Assembly (NCBI GenBank): GCA_000632805.1
Contig: CP007444.1
Location: 1,674,001 to 1,738,000, forward strand
Reading direction: 5' to 3'
From: Dyella jiangningensis
GTDB taxonomy: Bacteria; Pseudomonadota; Gammaproteobacteria; Xanthomonadales; Rhodanobacteraceae
DNA: 64,000 bases
Shown: positions 24,477 through 32,755 of the stretch, in pieces
How the letters are laid out: each line of letters begins with the position of its first letter
Numbering within the stretch: the first letter of the stretch is position 1
The notes under the pieces: generated by a model
Database searches by the model: none
The model's input: only the letters and a program-made list of their open reading frames with translations
Told to the model about the DNA's origin: nothing
Translations under genes and position numbers: made by a program

Positions 24477-25352
24477 TCAGCGCAGCGGACGCAGGTAGGC
24501 GAAGTCGACGCGCGCGGCGTCGAGCTGGCTCATGCGCGAGAACGGACCTTCCTGTTCGACGAAGCAATGCTTCAGTCCGGACTGGTCCGCCGCGGCCATG
24601 ATCGGCTTGTAGTCGACCGTGCCGCGGCCAAGTTCGGCGCCCGGGTAGTCGTCGGGCGTGGAAGAGTGCAGGAAGTCCTTGGCGTGCATCAGTGGAATGC
24701 GGCCCGGGTTCGCCTTGAAGATCTCCGCCGGATTCTTGCCGCCCGCGTGCACCCACCCGCAGTCGAGTTCGAGCTTGACCAGGTTCGGGTCGGTTTCCTT
24801 CAGCAGCACGTCGTAGAACGTCTGCCCCTGGCCCACGTCGGTAAATTCCAGATGATGATTGTGGTATGCGTACTGCAGCCCGGCGTGCCTGGCCTTCTCG
24901 CCGATCTGGTTGGCCAATTCGGCGGTGCGCTTGGCATCGTCGCGCGAATAGGTGGCTTTCTTGCCGCCGCTCATCTTTTCCATGAGCGAGGGCAGCATGC
25001 TGCTGACGAAGTACTGCGTGCCCAGCGTGTGCGCGGCTTCGATGCCGGGCTCGATGCCGAGGCTGTCGAAATGCATGCTCGGGCAGGCCAGGCCGGCGTC
25101 GTTCAACTGGTCGCGCAGCGTTTTCGCCGTGGTCGTGACGATGGCCTCGATTTCGGCATAGCCGATGGACTTGAGCGTCTTGAGCGTGCCCATCGGGTCG
25201 TCCTGATAGGCCTTCAGCACCATGTAAAGCTGGATGCCGAGCGGTTTGCCTTGCGTCGCGGCGGCGAGCAGCTTGCCGGGGGCGCCGGCGGCAAGCCACG
25301 CCGCGCCACCAAGCAATGCGGATCGAGCGAGAAACTGCCTGCGATTCATCAT
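24477..25352 (-). CDS. Tat-exported sugar isomerase/epimerase-like TIM barrel
   Basis: The 291-residue protein starts with a clear Tat signal (MNRRQFLARSALLGGAAWLA) and then a TIM barrel of the AP-endonuclease-2 superfamily: LGIQLYMVLKAYQDDPMGTL, AYHNHHLEF, LELDCGWVHAGGKNP, IPLMHAKDF and a final FVEQEGP. This family is frequent beside GMC and Gfo/Idh genes and in some gut bacteria its members act on 3-keto-glycosides. It is the second exported barrel of the operon besides the one at 20.1 kb. The ATG pair (25352, 25349) follows AGGAGA; a GTG at 25358 is too close to that site. Confidence 0.8.
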   Translation of the reverse strand: MMNRRQFLARSALLGGAAWLAAGAPGKLLAAATQGKPLGIQLYMVLKAYQDDPMGTLKTLKSIGYAEIEAIVTTTAKTLRDQLNDAGLACPSMHFDSLGIEPGIEAAHTLGTQYFVSSMLPSLMEKMSGGKKATYSRDDAKRTAELANQIGEKARHAGLQYAYHNHHLEFTDVGQGQTFYDVLLKETDPNLVKLELDCGWVHAGGKNPAEIFKANPGRIPLMHAKDFLHSSTPDDYPGAELGRGTVDYKPIMAAADQSGLKHCFVEQEGPFSRMSQLDAARVDFAYLRPLR

Positions 25353-25389
25353 GAACACTTTCTCCTGGAGGGCCAGGTGGGTGGGGGAG

Positions 25390-26607
25390 TCAGGCGGTGG
25401 TGGTGACGGGAGCAGCCGACGCTTCCCGTCGATCCTTGAACATCAATACGAACAGCACGAGCACGAAGGCGGCGCAGGCGCCGGCGATCATCCAGATCGC
25501 GTGCCAGTCGTGCGTGGCGACGCCGTCGGCGCCGGTCCTGGCGTAGGTGTCGACGATCACGCCCGACAGCCAGGAGCCGACGAACATGCCCAGGCCGTAG
25601 GTGAGGAAGGTGATCAACCCTTGCGTGGCGGCGCGCAGCGCAGACGGGGCTTCGCGATCGATGTAGATCTGGCCGACCACGAAGAAGAAGTCGAAGCAGA
25701 TGCCGTGCAGCACGATGCCCAGCCACAGCATCCACATGAGGTCGCCGGTGCCGCCGAAGGCGAACATCGCATAGCGCACCACCCAGGCCAGCATGCCCAC
25801 GGCGAGCATGTACTTCACGCCCAGGCGCCGGAAGAACCAGGGGATGAGCAGCATGCAGAGGATTTCCGACATCTGCCCGCCGGTCATCTTGCCCGCGGCG
25901 TTGACCACGCCGACCTCGTTGAGGAACAGGTTGGTGAAGGCGTAGTAGAACTGCAGCGGAATGCAGATCAGGAAAGAAGCCAGTGCGAACACCGCCATCG
26001 AGCGGTCGCGCAGCAGGTGCAGCGATTCGAGCGGAAGCGCATGGCGCAGCTCGAAGCGCTGGTTGCGCGCCAGCGGTGGCGTGGCGGGCAGGGTGAAGCA
26101 ATAGCCGGCCATCACGATGGAGAGCCCGGCAGCGAGATGCAGCGGCGAAGCGCTGGCTTCCACGCCCAAGGCCCCGACGATCAGGCCGACCACGATCCAG
26201 CCGATGGTGCCGAACACGCGGATCGCACCGAACTCTTCGCGAGGATCGCTGATGTGCCGCATCGCCAGCGACGTGGTGAGCGCCAGCGTGGGCATGTAGC
26301 AGAGGCTATAGGCGAGCAGGGACGCATAGACCAGCCCGAATGAACTCTGCTGGGCCGCGACCACCAGCAGGACGGCGCCGACCACATGCAGTGCGCCGAG
26401 CACGCGGCGTGTGTCGAACAGGCGATCGGCCATCAGCCCGACGAACAGCGGCGAGATCATGGCGCCGATGGCCGTGGTGCCCGCCACCGCGCCGATTTCC
26501 TGGCCAGTGAAGTGCAGCGTCTTGCCCAGCCAGGTACCGACCGTGACGTACCAGGCGCCCCAGATCGCATACTCGAACAGCATCATCAACCGAAGGCGCC
26601 ACTTCAT
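25390..26607 (-). CDS. Nucleoside:H+ symporter-type MFS carrier
   Basis: The 405-residue membrane protein belongs to the NupG/XapB-like nucleoside:H+ symporter family (PF03825): opening MKWRLRLMMLFEYAIWGAWY, the SPLFVGLMADRLFDTRR loop, and FGAIRVFGTIGWIVVGL. Members in sugar operons are often misnamed nucleoside permeases and probably carry other polyols or keto-sugars. Its ATG overlaps the stop of the upstream Gfo/Idh gene (ATGA at 26604-26607). It is the obvious candidate to bring the periplasmic 3-keto product into the cytoplasm. Confidence 0.85.
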   Translation of the reverse strand: MKWRLRLMMLFEYAIWGAWYVTVGTWLGKTLHFTGQEIGAVAGTTAIGAMISPLFVGLMADRLFDTRRVLGALHVVGAVLLVVAAQQSSFGLVYASLLAYSLCYMPTLALTTSLAMRHISDPREEFGAIRVFGTIGWIVVGLIVGALGVEASASPLHLAAGLSIVMAGYCFTLPATPPLARNQRFELRHALPLESLHLLRDRSMAVFALASFLICIPLQFYYAFTNLFLNEVGVVNAAGKMTGGQMSEILCMLLIPWFFRRLGVKYMLAVGMLAWVVRYAMFAFGGTGDLMWMLWLGIVLHGICFDFFFVVGQIYIDREAPSALRAATQGLITFLTYGLGMFVGSWLSGVIVDTYARTGADGVATHDWHAIWMIAGACAAFVLVLFVLMFKDRREASAAPVTTTA

Positions 26608-27797
26608 CCCCGTTTCCCCTTTTTGCGTTGTGGCCCGAGTGGGTCTTCCACGTGTTGCCAGATGCCCCCCGCGGCGTGGCTTTTGAGCATCGCGTCGATC
26701 ACCAGGCTGTTGCGGTAACCGTCGGCAAAGGTCGGCAGCGCGGCCGGCTTCCTGTCGGGCCTGGCGCCGCTGCGAATCCAGGCGTAGGCATCCGCAACCA
26801 GGTTGCGGAACGCGTCGGCCCACGCTTCCCCATGACCGGCGGGCAGATGCGCATAGCCGCGCGCGGATGCATCGAGCATGGCGGGATCCTTGGCCAGCAC
26901 GGCATTGGCCTGTGCGTGATGGCCGATCCACAGATCGTTGGGCGCTTCCTGCTGCCAGGCGACGGAAGCAAGGCGGCCGTTCACTTCCAGGCGAAGGTCG
27001 TTCTTGTGGCCGGGCAATACCTGGCCGACGACGACGCAGCCGCGCGCGCCGTTGTCGAAACGCAGCAATACGCTGGCGATGTCCTCGCTGGTGATCTTCA
27101 CCTCGCGCCGCTTCGCGGACTTCGACTTGGCGAACGCCTTGGTCGATTCGGCGGGCGCATGGCGCACAGGCACTGCGGTATGCAGGTCGGCCAGTACGGC
27201 CGTGATGCGCGACCCGGTGACGTGCTCGGCGAGATCGCACCAGTGCGAGCCGATATCGCCGAGGGCGGAGCTGGCGCCGCCCAGCTTGGGGTCGAGGCGC
27301 CAGGAATAGGTGTTCTCGTCGGTCAGCCAATCCTGCAGGTAGCGGCCATGCACGAAGACCGGCGCACCGAGCTTGCCCTTGGCGATCATCGCGCGGGCCT
27401 GCTGCACGAGCGCATGGCCGCGATAGTTGAAAGTCACCACGTGCGCCACGCCGGCGTCGCGGGCGGCCTCGAACAGTTCGCGGCTTTCCTGTGCGTTGCT
27501 GGCGAGGGGTTTGTCCGAAATCACGTGCTTGCCCGCGCGCAACGCCGCCAGCGAGACCTCTTTATGCAGGTGGTTGGGCGTGGTGTTGTGAACCACTTGC
27601 ACGGCAGGATCAGCCAGCAGTTCCCGGTAGTTCGCATAGGCATGAGCGACGCCGAGTTCGCGGGCACGCCTCTCGGCGGAGTCGAGGCTGGAGCCGGCAA
27701 TGCCAACGATGTCCACGTCGCCCAGGCGGCGCACGGCATCGAGATGGTGGGCGGCGATGAAGCCAGGGCCGACCAGGCCCATGCCGAGCTTCTTCAT
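26604..27797 (-). CDS. Gfo/Idh/MocA family oxidoreductase
   Basis: The 397-residue NAD(P)-dependent dehydrogenase has the N-terminal Rossmann motif (GMGLVGPGFIAAHH), the cis-proline DKPLASN motif near residue 95 and a catalytic-region SALGDIGSHWCDLAEH near 180. Members such as ThuB and DgpA interconvert 3-keto and 3-hydroxy sugars. As the first gene of the operon and a cytoplasmic enzyme, it may reduce the imported 3-keto sugar back to the parent sugar. The ATG at 27797 (MKKLGMGLVG) has GGTGG upstream; the longer frame upstream runs into the regulatory region. Confidence 0.85.
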   Translation of the reverse strand: MKKLGMGLVGPGFIAAHHLDAVRRLGDVDIVGIAGSSLDSAERRARELGVAHAYANYRELLADPAVQVVHNTTPNHLHKEVSLAALRAGKHVISDKPLASNAQESRELFEAARDAGVAHVVTFNYRGHALVQQARAMIAKGKLGAPVFVHGRYLQDWLTDENTYSWRLDPKLGGASSALGDIGSHWCDLAEHVTGSRITAVLADLHTAVPVRHAPAESTKAFAKSKSAKRREVKITSEDIASVLLRFDNGARGCVVVGQVLPGHKNDLRLEVNGRLASVAWQQEAPNDLWIGHHAQANAVLAKDPAMLDASARGYAHLPAGHGEAWADAFRNLVADAYAWIRSGARPDRKPAALPTFADGYRNSLVIDAMLKSHAAGGIWQHVEDPLGPQRKKGKRG

Positions 27798-27949
27798 TCG
27801 GCCACCCGATCGAGCGGTGGCTGGCCTGAGCGCTTGCGGACGATGCCGGCGCAAAAGAGGTGCATGGCTGGTGCACTGCGCGCCGCCCGGGCGCCGATGG
27901 ATGCGGGCTGGCCTGCCATTTCCCCTCCGGTATGTCGCTACCGCCTGAA

Positions 27950-27965
27950 ATGTATTCGATTACAT
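27950..27965. promoter_or_regulatory. LacI-type operator, copy 1
   Basis: ATGTATTCGATTACAT is a 16-bp imperfect palindrome with a central CG, the usual layout of LacI/PurR-family operators. It lies about 150 bp upstream of the first operon gene and matches copy 2 at 14 of 16 positions. Confidence 0.7.
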
Positions 27966-28085
27966 CCGCATAAGAGCTAGGTTTTTCTGGCGAATCGAAA
28001 GACGGCGCGACAACGGTTCACGCGACCAGCCTTGGAAAGCCGCTAAAGTATGTAACAGATGTGCAAACGCACGTGCAACGATTTC

Positions 28086-28101
28086 ATGTAATCCATTACA
28101 T
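28086..28101. promoter_or_regulatory. LacI-type operator, copy 2
   Basis: ATGTAATCCATTACAT is a palindrome with 7-bp perfect arms around a CC centre. Its centre is 136 bp from that of copy 1, close to 13 turns of B-DNA, which would permit repression by DNA looping. It sits near the start of the regulator gene. Confidence 0.75.
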
Positions 28102-28220
28102 TGCACTGCACAACAATGAGGCGGGGCGTAGGTTGGATCGTGGCAAATCTCCGCGGGCGTGCGGAAAAAAATGCCGGTGATATCGTCCGGAGCACAGCAG
28201 CAAAACGGGAGGCGGGACGC

Positions 28221-29300
28221 GTGAGTGCAGACGGATCGAGGCGCAAGCGACAAGGTGGCAAGAGCATCCCGGCGAGTACCGAGGCGGCACCCGGGCGCGT
28301 GAGGACCGTCAAGGAAATCGCAGCGGCCGCGAACGTGTCGGTGGCCACGGTGTCGCGCGCCTTGCAGCGCCCCGAGGTCGTCAGCGAAGCCACGCGCCTG
28401 CATATCCAGGAGGTGGTGAAGCGCCTTGGCTATACGCCCAACGCGTTGGCGCGCAACCTGCGCACGGCGCGCACGCGGCTGATCATTGCCTTGCTGCCGG
28501 ACATCGCCAACCCGTTTTTCTCGCAGGTCATTCGCGGCATCGAACAGGTCGCGCACGAAAACGGCTATTCGGTGTTGCTGGGAGAGACGCAAAGCAGCCT
28601 GGTACGCGAACAGGCTTATGCGGACATGGTGGCGGCCAGGCAGGCGGACGGCATCATCACCATGTCCCATCGCGTACCTGCCATCCCCATCCAGGGACGC
28701 CTGCCGGTGGTCAACGCGTGCGAGTACGTCAAGGACCAGCAGATCTCCAGCGTCTACGTCGACAACGTGGCTGGCGCGCGTGCTGCCGTCGATTACCTGG
28801 TCACGCTGGGACATCGCGACATCGCTTTCATCGCCGGGCCGCCCACCAGCCCGATCTGCATCGATCGCGAACAGGGTTACCGGCTTGCGCTCGAGGCTGC
28901 GCGGCTGCCGTGCAATCCGGCGTTGACCGCCTTGGGCGACTTTTCGATCGAAGCCGGTGAGAGGGCTATCGAACTACTGCTGGCGCAGGGTCAATCGTTC
29001 AGCGCGGTGTTCTGCTCCAACGACGAGATGGCGATTGGCGCCATGCGCGCCCTGGCATCACATGGCCTGCGCGTCCCCCACGACGTCTCGGTCGTGGGCT
29101 TCGACGACATCCGCTTCTCGCGTTACATGACGCCGTCGCTGACCACGGTTGCGCAGCCGAAGAACGCGCTGGGCCGCGAAGCCATGAGCATGCTGATCGA
29201 ACTGCTCAACGACGCCGAGGTGCCGCCACGCAAGCGCGTGCTGTCGGCCGATTTGGTGGTGCGGGGATCAACAGCGCCGTGCCCGCCGCGACGGAGCTGA
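28221..29300 (+). CDS. LacI family transcriptional regulator of the sugar operon
   Basis: The regulator (359 residues from the GTG at 28221) has a LacI HTH (TVKEIAAAANVSVATVSRAL) preceded by an unusual basic leader of about 25 residues, the hinge YTPNALARNLRT, and a periplasmic-binding-protein-like ligand domain (IALLPDIANPFFSQVIRGIE, VSVVGFDDIRFSRYMTPSLT). The GTG follows GGGAGGCGGGACGC; the frame is open further up to an ATG at 28116, which would add a 35-residue leader and place copy 2 of the operator in its 5' region. Divergent position and the palindromes argue that it represses the 3-keto-sugar operon and itself. Confidence 0.85.
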   Translation: MSADGSRRKRQGGKSIPASTEAAPGRVRTVKEIAAAANVSVATVSRALQRPEVVSEATRLHIQEVVKRLGYTPNALARNLRTARTRLIIALLPDIANPFFSQVIRGIEQVAHENGYSVLLGETQSSLVREQAYADMVAARQADGIITMSHRVPAIPIQGRLPVVNACEYVKDQQISSVYVDNVAGARAAVDYLVTLGHRDIAFIAGPPTSPICIDREQGYRLALEAARLPCNPALTALGDFSIEAGERAIELLLAQGQSFSAVFCSNDEMAIGAMRALASHGLRVPHDVSVVGFDDIRFSRYMTPSLTTVAQPKNALGREAMSMLIELLNDAEVPPRKRVLSADLVVRGSTAPCPPRRS

Positions 29301-29330
29301 AGCGCCTGCGTGCGACGATGTCGCGTGGTG

Positions 29331-29765
29331 TTACTTCGCGGCTTCCACCGCCCGGGCCACATCACCGGGCGAGCCGTAGTCCACATCGGGAAACCACTGC
29401 GAGTCTTCGCGATCGAATCGCTGGTTGATCAGGAAGTGCACGCCGCAGGCGCCGGACCGCTTCATGATCTGCATGATGTCTTCCAGGGCCACCGGACCGG
29501 CAAGCTCGACCGTCAGCGTCGCATGGGCAAATCGTGCGGGATCGGTCGTTTCCGCGGGGGCTCGGACTTCGTTGCGCGGTGCTGCGTGGTGGCTGAATCG
29601 CGATACCACGGTGGTGGGCGCGCTGGAGCTGGCCGACGAGCCGCCGACACTTTCGCTGGAACACACGACGCCGCGATCGCGACGCATGCCCCTGGATAGC
29701 AGCTTTTCCAGGGCGGAAGAGGCGGCGAACTGGGTTTCGAACTCGGCAATGACTAGGTCGGTCAT
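29331..29765 (-). CDS. Hypothetical protein, stress-protein-like ferredoxin-fold domain
   Basis: The 144-residue protein is unrecognised. It opens MTDLVIAEFETQFAASSALE, like small stress proteins with a repeated beta-alpha-beta fold, has a Ser-rich low-complexity middle (about residues 35-55), and ends with a conserved-looking segment (HFLINQRFDREDSQWFPDVD). GGAG precedes the ATG by 8 nt. It lies tail to tail with the LacI gene and head to head with ku, at the border of the stress island. Confidence 0.6.
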   Translation of the reverse strand: MTDLVIAEFETQFAASSALEKLLSRGMRRDRGVVCSSESVGGSSASSSAPTTVVSRFSHHAAPRNEVRAPAETTDPARFAHATLTVELAGPVALEDIMQIMKRSGACGVHFLINQRFDREDSQWFPDVDYGSPGDVARAVEAAK

Positions 29766-29951
29766 GATGTAGCTCCGTACCACGGGCCATTCATGGTTGG
29801 GCATCCATCGATATCGTCGTGTGACGCCGAGGTAAGGAATGCGCCTCCGTTCATGGCTGGCTTAGCTTGCAGCCAGCGTGCGTTTCGAATCACAGGTGTT
29901 TCACGCATGGAGCGGTTCCATGCTTCATCAGCCTGTTGATGGAGCATGGTC

Positions 29952-30866
29952 ATGGCCCGCCCCATTTGGACCGGAACCTTGTCGTTCGGCCTTCTGAATG
30001 TTCCCGTCTCGCTCATGTCCGCGGAGCGGAGCGTGGACCTGCATTTCCGCATGCTGGACAGCCGCAGCAATACACCCGTGCGCTACGAGCGGGTGAATGC
30101 GGAAACCGGAGAGGAGGTTCCCTGGAAGGATATTGTGAAGGCCTTCGAGTACAAGAAGGGCAGCTACGTGGTGCTTGACCCCGAAGACATCCGTTCTGCC
30201 TCGCCGGAGGGCAGGGAGGCGGTCGAGGTGGAAACCTTCGTCGATGCCGGCGCCATCGGCGCGGAGTATTTCGAGAAGCCGTATTACCTCGTGCCGGGCA
30301 AGAAGGCGGAGAAGGGTTACGTGCTGCTGCGCGAGACGCTCAAGCGCACCGGCAAGATCGGCATCGCCCGCGTGGTGATCCGCACGCGCGAATACCTCTC
30401 CGCGGTGATGCCCAAGGGTGACAGCCTGCTGCTGATGCTGCTGCGCTACCCGCAGGAAATCATCGATGCCAGCGAATATTCGATACCGGAAGGCAAGCCG
30501 GCCGATTACCGTGTGTCGGCCAAGGAAATCGACATGGCGCAGCAGCTCATCGAATCGATGAGCGATGAGTGGCAGCCCGATGCGTTCCGCGACGAGTTCC
30601 GGGACCGCTTGCGCAAGGTCATCGAGAAGCGCATGAAGTCCAAGGGCGTGGTGGTGACGCCGGAAGAAGAGACAGCGCCGGAGAATGCCGCGACCAACGT
30701 GGTCGATTTCATGTCGCTGCTGCAGCAAAGCCTCAAATCCAAGCGGCGCACGCCCGCGAAGGGTGGTGGCGAGGAGGAGGCGAGCCCGCCCAAGCGGAAG
30801 GCACCGAGGAAAACCGGACGCAAGACGGCCGCGAAGAAGTCCACCCGCAAGCGTGGATCGGGTTGA
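29952..30866 (+). CDS. ku: Ku DNA end-binding protein (NHEJ)
   Basis: The 304-residue protein has the bacterial Ku core: MARPIWTGTLSFGLLNVPVS opening, YERVNAETGEEVPWKDIVKA, PYYLVPGKKAEKGYVLLRE and YPQEIIDASEY. Ku homodimers ring DNA ends and recruit LigD for end joining. The C-terminus (about 260-304) is a Lys/Arg-rich tail like those of mycobacterial Ku, expected to bind DNA. Two ATGs are close (29946, 29952); GGAG spacing favours 29952. No ligD is visible in the window, so the partner must lie elsewhere. Confidence 0.93.
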   Translation: MARPIWTGTLSFGLLNVPVSLMSAERSVDLHFRMLDSRSNTPVRYERVNAETGEEVPWKDIVKAFEYKKGSYVVLDPEDIRSASPEGREAVEVETFVDAGAIGAEYFEKPYYLVPGKKAEKGYVLLRETLKRTGKIGIARVVIRTREYLSAVMPKGDSLLLMLLRYPQEIIDASEYSIPEGKPADYRVSAKEIDMAQQLIESMSDEWQPDAFRDEFRDRLRKVIEKRMKSKGVVVTPEEETAPENAATNVVDFMSLLQQSLKSKRRTPAKGGGEEEASPPKRKAPRKTGRKTAAKKSTRKRGSG

Positions 30867-30961
30867 CCTTGCGCGGTTTCACGTCGGGTGCGGCATGGAA
30901 CGCTTGTAAAGCGGCGGCGGGGTGGTATTAAGGCAGGTGCCATCGTCACCGAGCTCCGCGC

Positions 30962-31384
30962 ATGCACGATCTTTCGCCGTTCCACCTTGCATTCCCCGTG
31001 ACGTCGCTGGAGAAGGCGCGCGCATTCTACGGCGAACTGCTCGGCTGTCCCGAGGGCCGCTCCAGCGAGAGCTGGGTGGACTTCAATTTCTACGGGCACC
31101 AGATCGTGGCGCACCTCGCGCCCGACGAGGTGCGTGCCATCGCTGCGCATGACGTGGATGGCGACGACGTGCCGGTTCGCCATTTCGGTGTGGTGCTGTC
31201 GATGGGCGACTGGCAGCTGCTGGCGGATCGGCTGCAGGCAGCGGGCTTGCGCTTCATCGTTGCGCCGCATGTTCGCTTCAAGGGACAGCCCGGCGAGCAG
31301 GCCACCATGTTCCTATGCGATCCCTGCGGCAACGCACTGGAGTTCAAGGCCTTCGCCGATCGTTCGAAACTGTTTGCCAAATGA
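30962..31384 (+). CDS. VOC family (glyoxalase/dioxygenase-like) protein
   Basis: The 140-residue protein has paired beta-alpha-beta-beta-beta units of the vicinal-oxygen-chelate fold: FHLAFPVTSLEKARAFYGEL at the start (metal His), DFNFYGHQIVAHL in the middle and FLCDPCGNALEFKAF (metal Glu) at the end. Such metal enzymes include glyoxalases, dioxygenases and antibiotic-resistance proteins; the substrate cannot be told. Its stop codon overlaps the next start by ATGA. Confidence 0.8.
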   Translation: MHDLSPFHLAFPVTSLEKARAFYGELLGCPEGRSSESWVDFNFYGHQIVAHLAPDEVRAIAAHDVDGDDVPVRHFGVVLSMGDWQLLADRLQAAGLRFIVAPHVRFKGQPGEQATMFLCDPCGNALEFKAFADRSKLFAK

Positions 31385-31605
31385 AGCCCGAAGACCTGCA
31401 GCGCCTGGTGACCTTCGCCATGCCTTACGGCAAGTACAAAGGGCGCCTGATCGCCGACCTGCCGGGCGCCTACCTCGCATGGTTCGCCCGCAAAGGCTTT
31501 CCAGCCGGCGAGCTGGGGAGCTTGCTCGCTCTCGCGCTTGAACTTGACCACAACGGACTGAAACCGTTGCTGGATCCGTTGCGGGCGCGATCAACTTCGC
31601 GCTAA
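31381..31605 (+). CDS. DUF3820 family small protein
   Basis: The 74-residue protein has the short conserved signature of DUF3820 (MPYGKYKGRLIADLPGAYL followed by a Trp and a helical C-terminus), annotated in Pfam as a putative quorum-sensing-regulated factor. The motif also resembles part of exonuclease-associated domains. It is coupled to the VOC gene through an ATGA overlap. Function unknown. Confidence 0.75.
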   Translation: MKPEDLQRLVTFAMPYGKYKGRLIADLPGAYLAWFARKGFPAGELGSLLALALELDHNGLKPLLDPLRARSTSR

Positions 31606-31850
31606 CTGCAACGCCTCGATGTGCATGACGCCCGTGGCTGGGCGCCGGTCGCGCGCGTACACGTGACGCTGTACTTGTCCCCATGTGGACTCCGCTGCAT
31701 TGTGGACGAGTCCGTTGATCCGCCGGGCACGCCTGCTTTAGCACTGCGGTGCGATGGTTCCCGTGCAAGATCGAATGTCGCTCGATATGAGACAACCATC
31801 ACCCGACCCAAAGAAGGGTCGAGCGCGCCAGAGGCAGCAGAGGAGCCGAT

Positions 31851-32003
31851 ATGTCGACCATACTTCTGATCATTCTCGTTCTATTGCTGATTGGCGCCAT
31901 TCCGGCGTGGCCGTACAGCCGCTCCTGGGGTTACTGGCCCAGCGGCGGCCTGGGACTGATCCTCCTCATCCTGATCATTCTCGCGGTGATGGGTCGCATC
32001 TAG
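31851..32003 (+). CDS. DUF3309 family small membrane protein
   Basis: This 50-residue protein has two hydrophobic segments (STILLIILVLLLIGAIPAW and LGLILLILIILAVMG) joined by a short Ser/Trp/Gly-rich turn (PYSRSWGYWPSGG), the hallmark of DUF3309. Such peptides are common in proteobacterial stress islands; the function is unknown. AGGAGCCGAT precedes the ATG and a classical terminator follows 23 bp downstream, so it is a stand-alone transcription unit. Confidence 0.85.
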   Translation: MSTILLIILVLLLIGAIPAWPYSRSWGYWPSGGLGLILLILIILAVMGRI

Positions 32004-32025
32004 CATCCCGAACGTGAACATGGAC

Positions 32026-32053
32026 GGCCGCTCCTTCTTGGGGCGGCCTTTTT
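32026..32053 (+). terminator. Rho-independent terminator after DUF3309 gene
   Basis: A GGCCGC stem (32026-32031) pairs with GCGGCC (32043-32048) and is followed at once by five T. It is the clearest intrinsic terminator in the window. Confidence 0.85.
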
Positions 32054-32206
32054 CATGAGCTGAAAACCAGGCACATCACAGCCTCATTGGCTGACAGTCG
32101 GCGCTTCTGACGTGCAGGCATCACGAACTCCCCACGTGCACGCGACGCGCTCGGTATATCCGTCGCCCCATCATGCGTGCTGGTCCTCAGATTCGGAGTG
32201 AAAGCC

Positions 32207-32749
32207 ATGGCCCAGCAACTCGATGGTCGCAAGGTGGCGATGCTCGCCACGGATGGATTCGAACAGTCCGAGCTCACCGAGCCGAAGCGTCTGCTTGAAC
32301 AGGCAGGCGCGCAGGTCACCGTGATCGCACCTGGCAACCGCGCTGAAATCACCGGTTGGAACATGAAGAACTGGGGCGACAAGATCAAGGTCGACCAGCC
32401 GCTGGAGAAAGCCCGCGCGGAAGAGTTCGACGCATTGGTGTTGCCGGGTGGCGTGATGAATCCGGACAAGCTGCGGCAGATTCCCGAAGCCATCAGTTTC
32501 GTGCAGTCGTTTTCCAGCATGAAGAAGCCGATTGCCGCGATCTGTCATGGACCGTGGACGCTGATCAATGCCGGGCTGGTGAAAGGCCGCAAGATGACCT
32601 CGTGGCCATCGTTGAAACAAGACCTGGAGAACGCCGGTGCGCAGTGGGTCGACGAGGAAGTCGTCGCCGATGGTCAGCTGATCACCAGCCGCAAACCCGA
32701 CGACATTCCCGCGTTTGCCAGCGCCGTGATCGAACTGCTGGCCGCGTGA
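32207..32749 (+). CDS. PfpI/DJ-1 family type 1 glutamine amidotransferase-like protein
   Basis: The 180-residue protein shows the DJ-1/PfpI fold: VAMLATDGFEQSELTEPKRL opening with the conserved Glu, FDALVLPGGVMNPDKLR, and the nucleophile elbow AAICHGPWTL with Cys near residue 108. Members such as YhbO and DJ-1 protect against glycation and oxidative stress; some are proteases. The ATG at 32207 has GGAG 9 nt upstream. It is a single-gene unit between the DUF3309 terminator and a convergent small gene. Confidence 0.85.
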   Translation: MAQQLDGRKVAMLATDGFEQSELTEPKRLLEQAGAQVTVIAPGNRAEITGWNMKNWGDKIKVDQPLEKARAEEFDALVLPGGVMNPDKLRQIPEAISFVQSFSSMKKPIAAICHGPWTLINAGLVKGRKMTSWPSLKQDLENAGAQWVDEEVVADGQLITSRKPDDIPAFASAVIELLAA

Positions 32750-32755
32750 CCAGGG

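Larger units (their letters stand above)
27798..28220. promoter_or_regulatory. Divergent control region of the 3-keto-sugar operon and lacI-type gene
   Basis: This 423-bp region separates the leftward sugar operon from the rightward LacI-type regulator. It is more AT-rich than its surroundings between about 27940 and 28110 and holds two near-identical 16-bp palindromes (27950-27965 and 28086-28101) that are annotated separately. A weaker half-site, ATGTAACAGATGTGCA, lies at 28050. No other gene is supported here, though the regulator frame stays open through its right part. Confidence 0.65.

Noticed and set aside
25390..27330. Extension of the nucleoside-symporter frame to 27330
   Set aside because: The added residues are Arg/Gln-rich shadow of the Gfo/Idh gene; the symporter start at 26607 has a good ribosome site and ATGA coupling.
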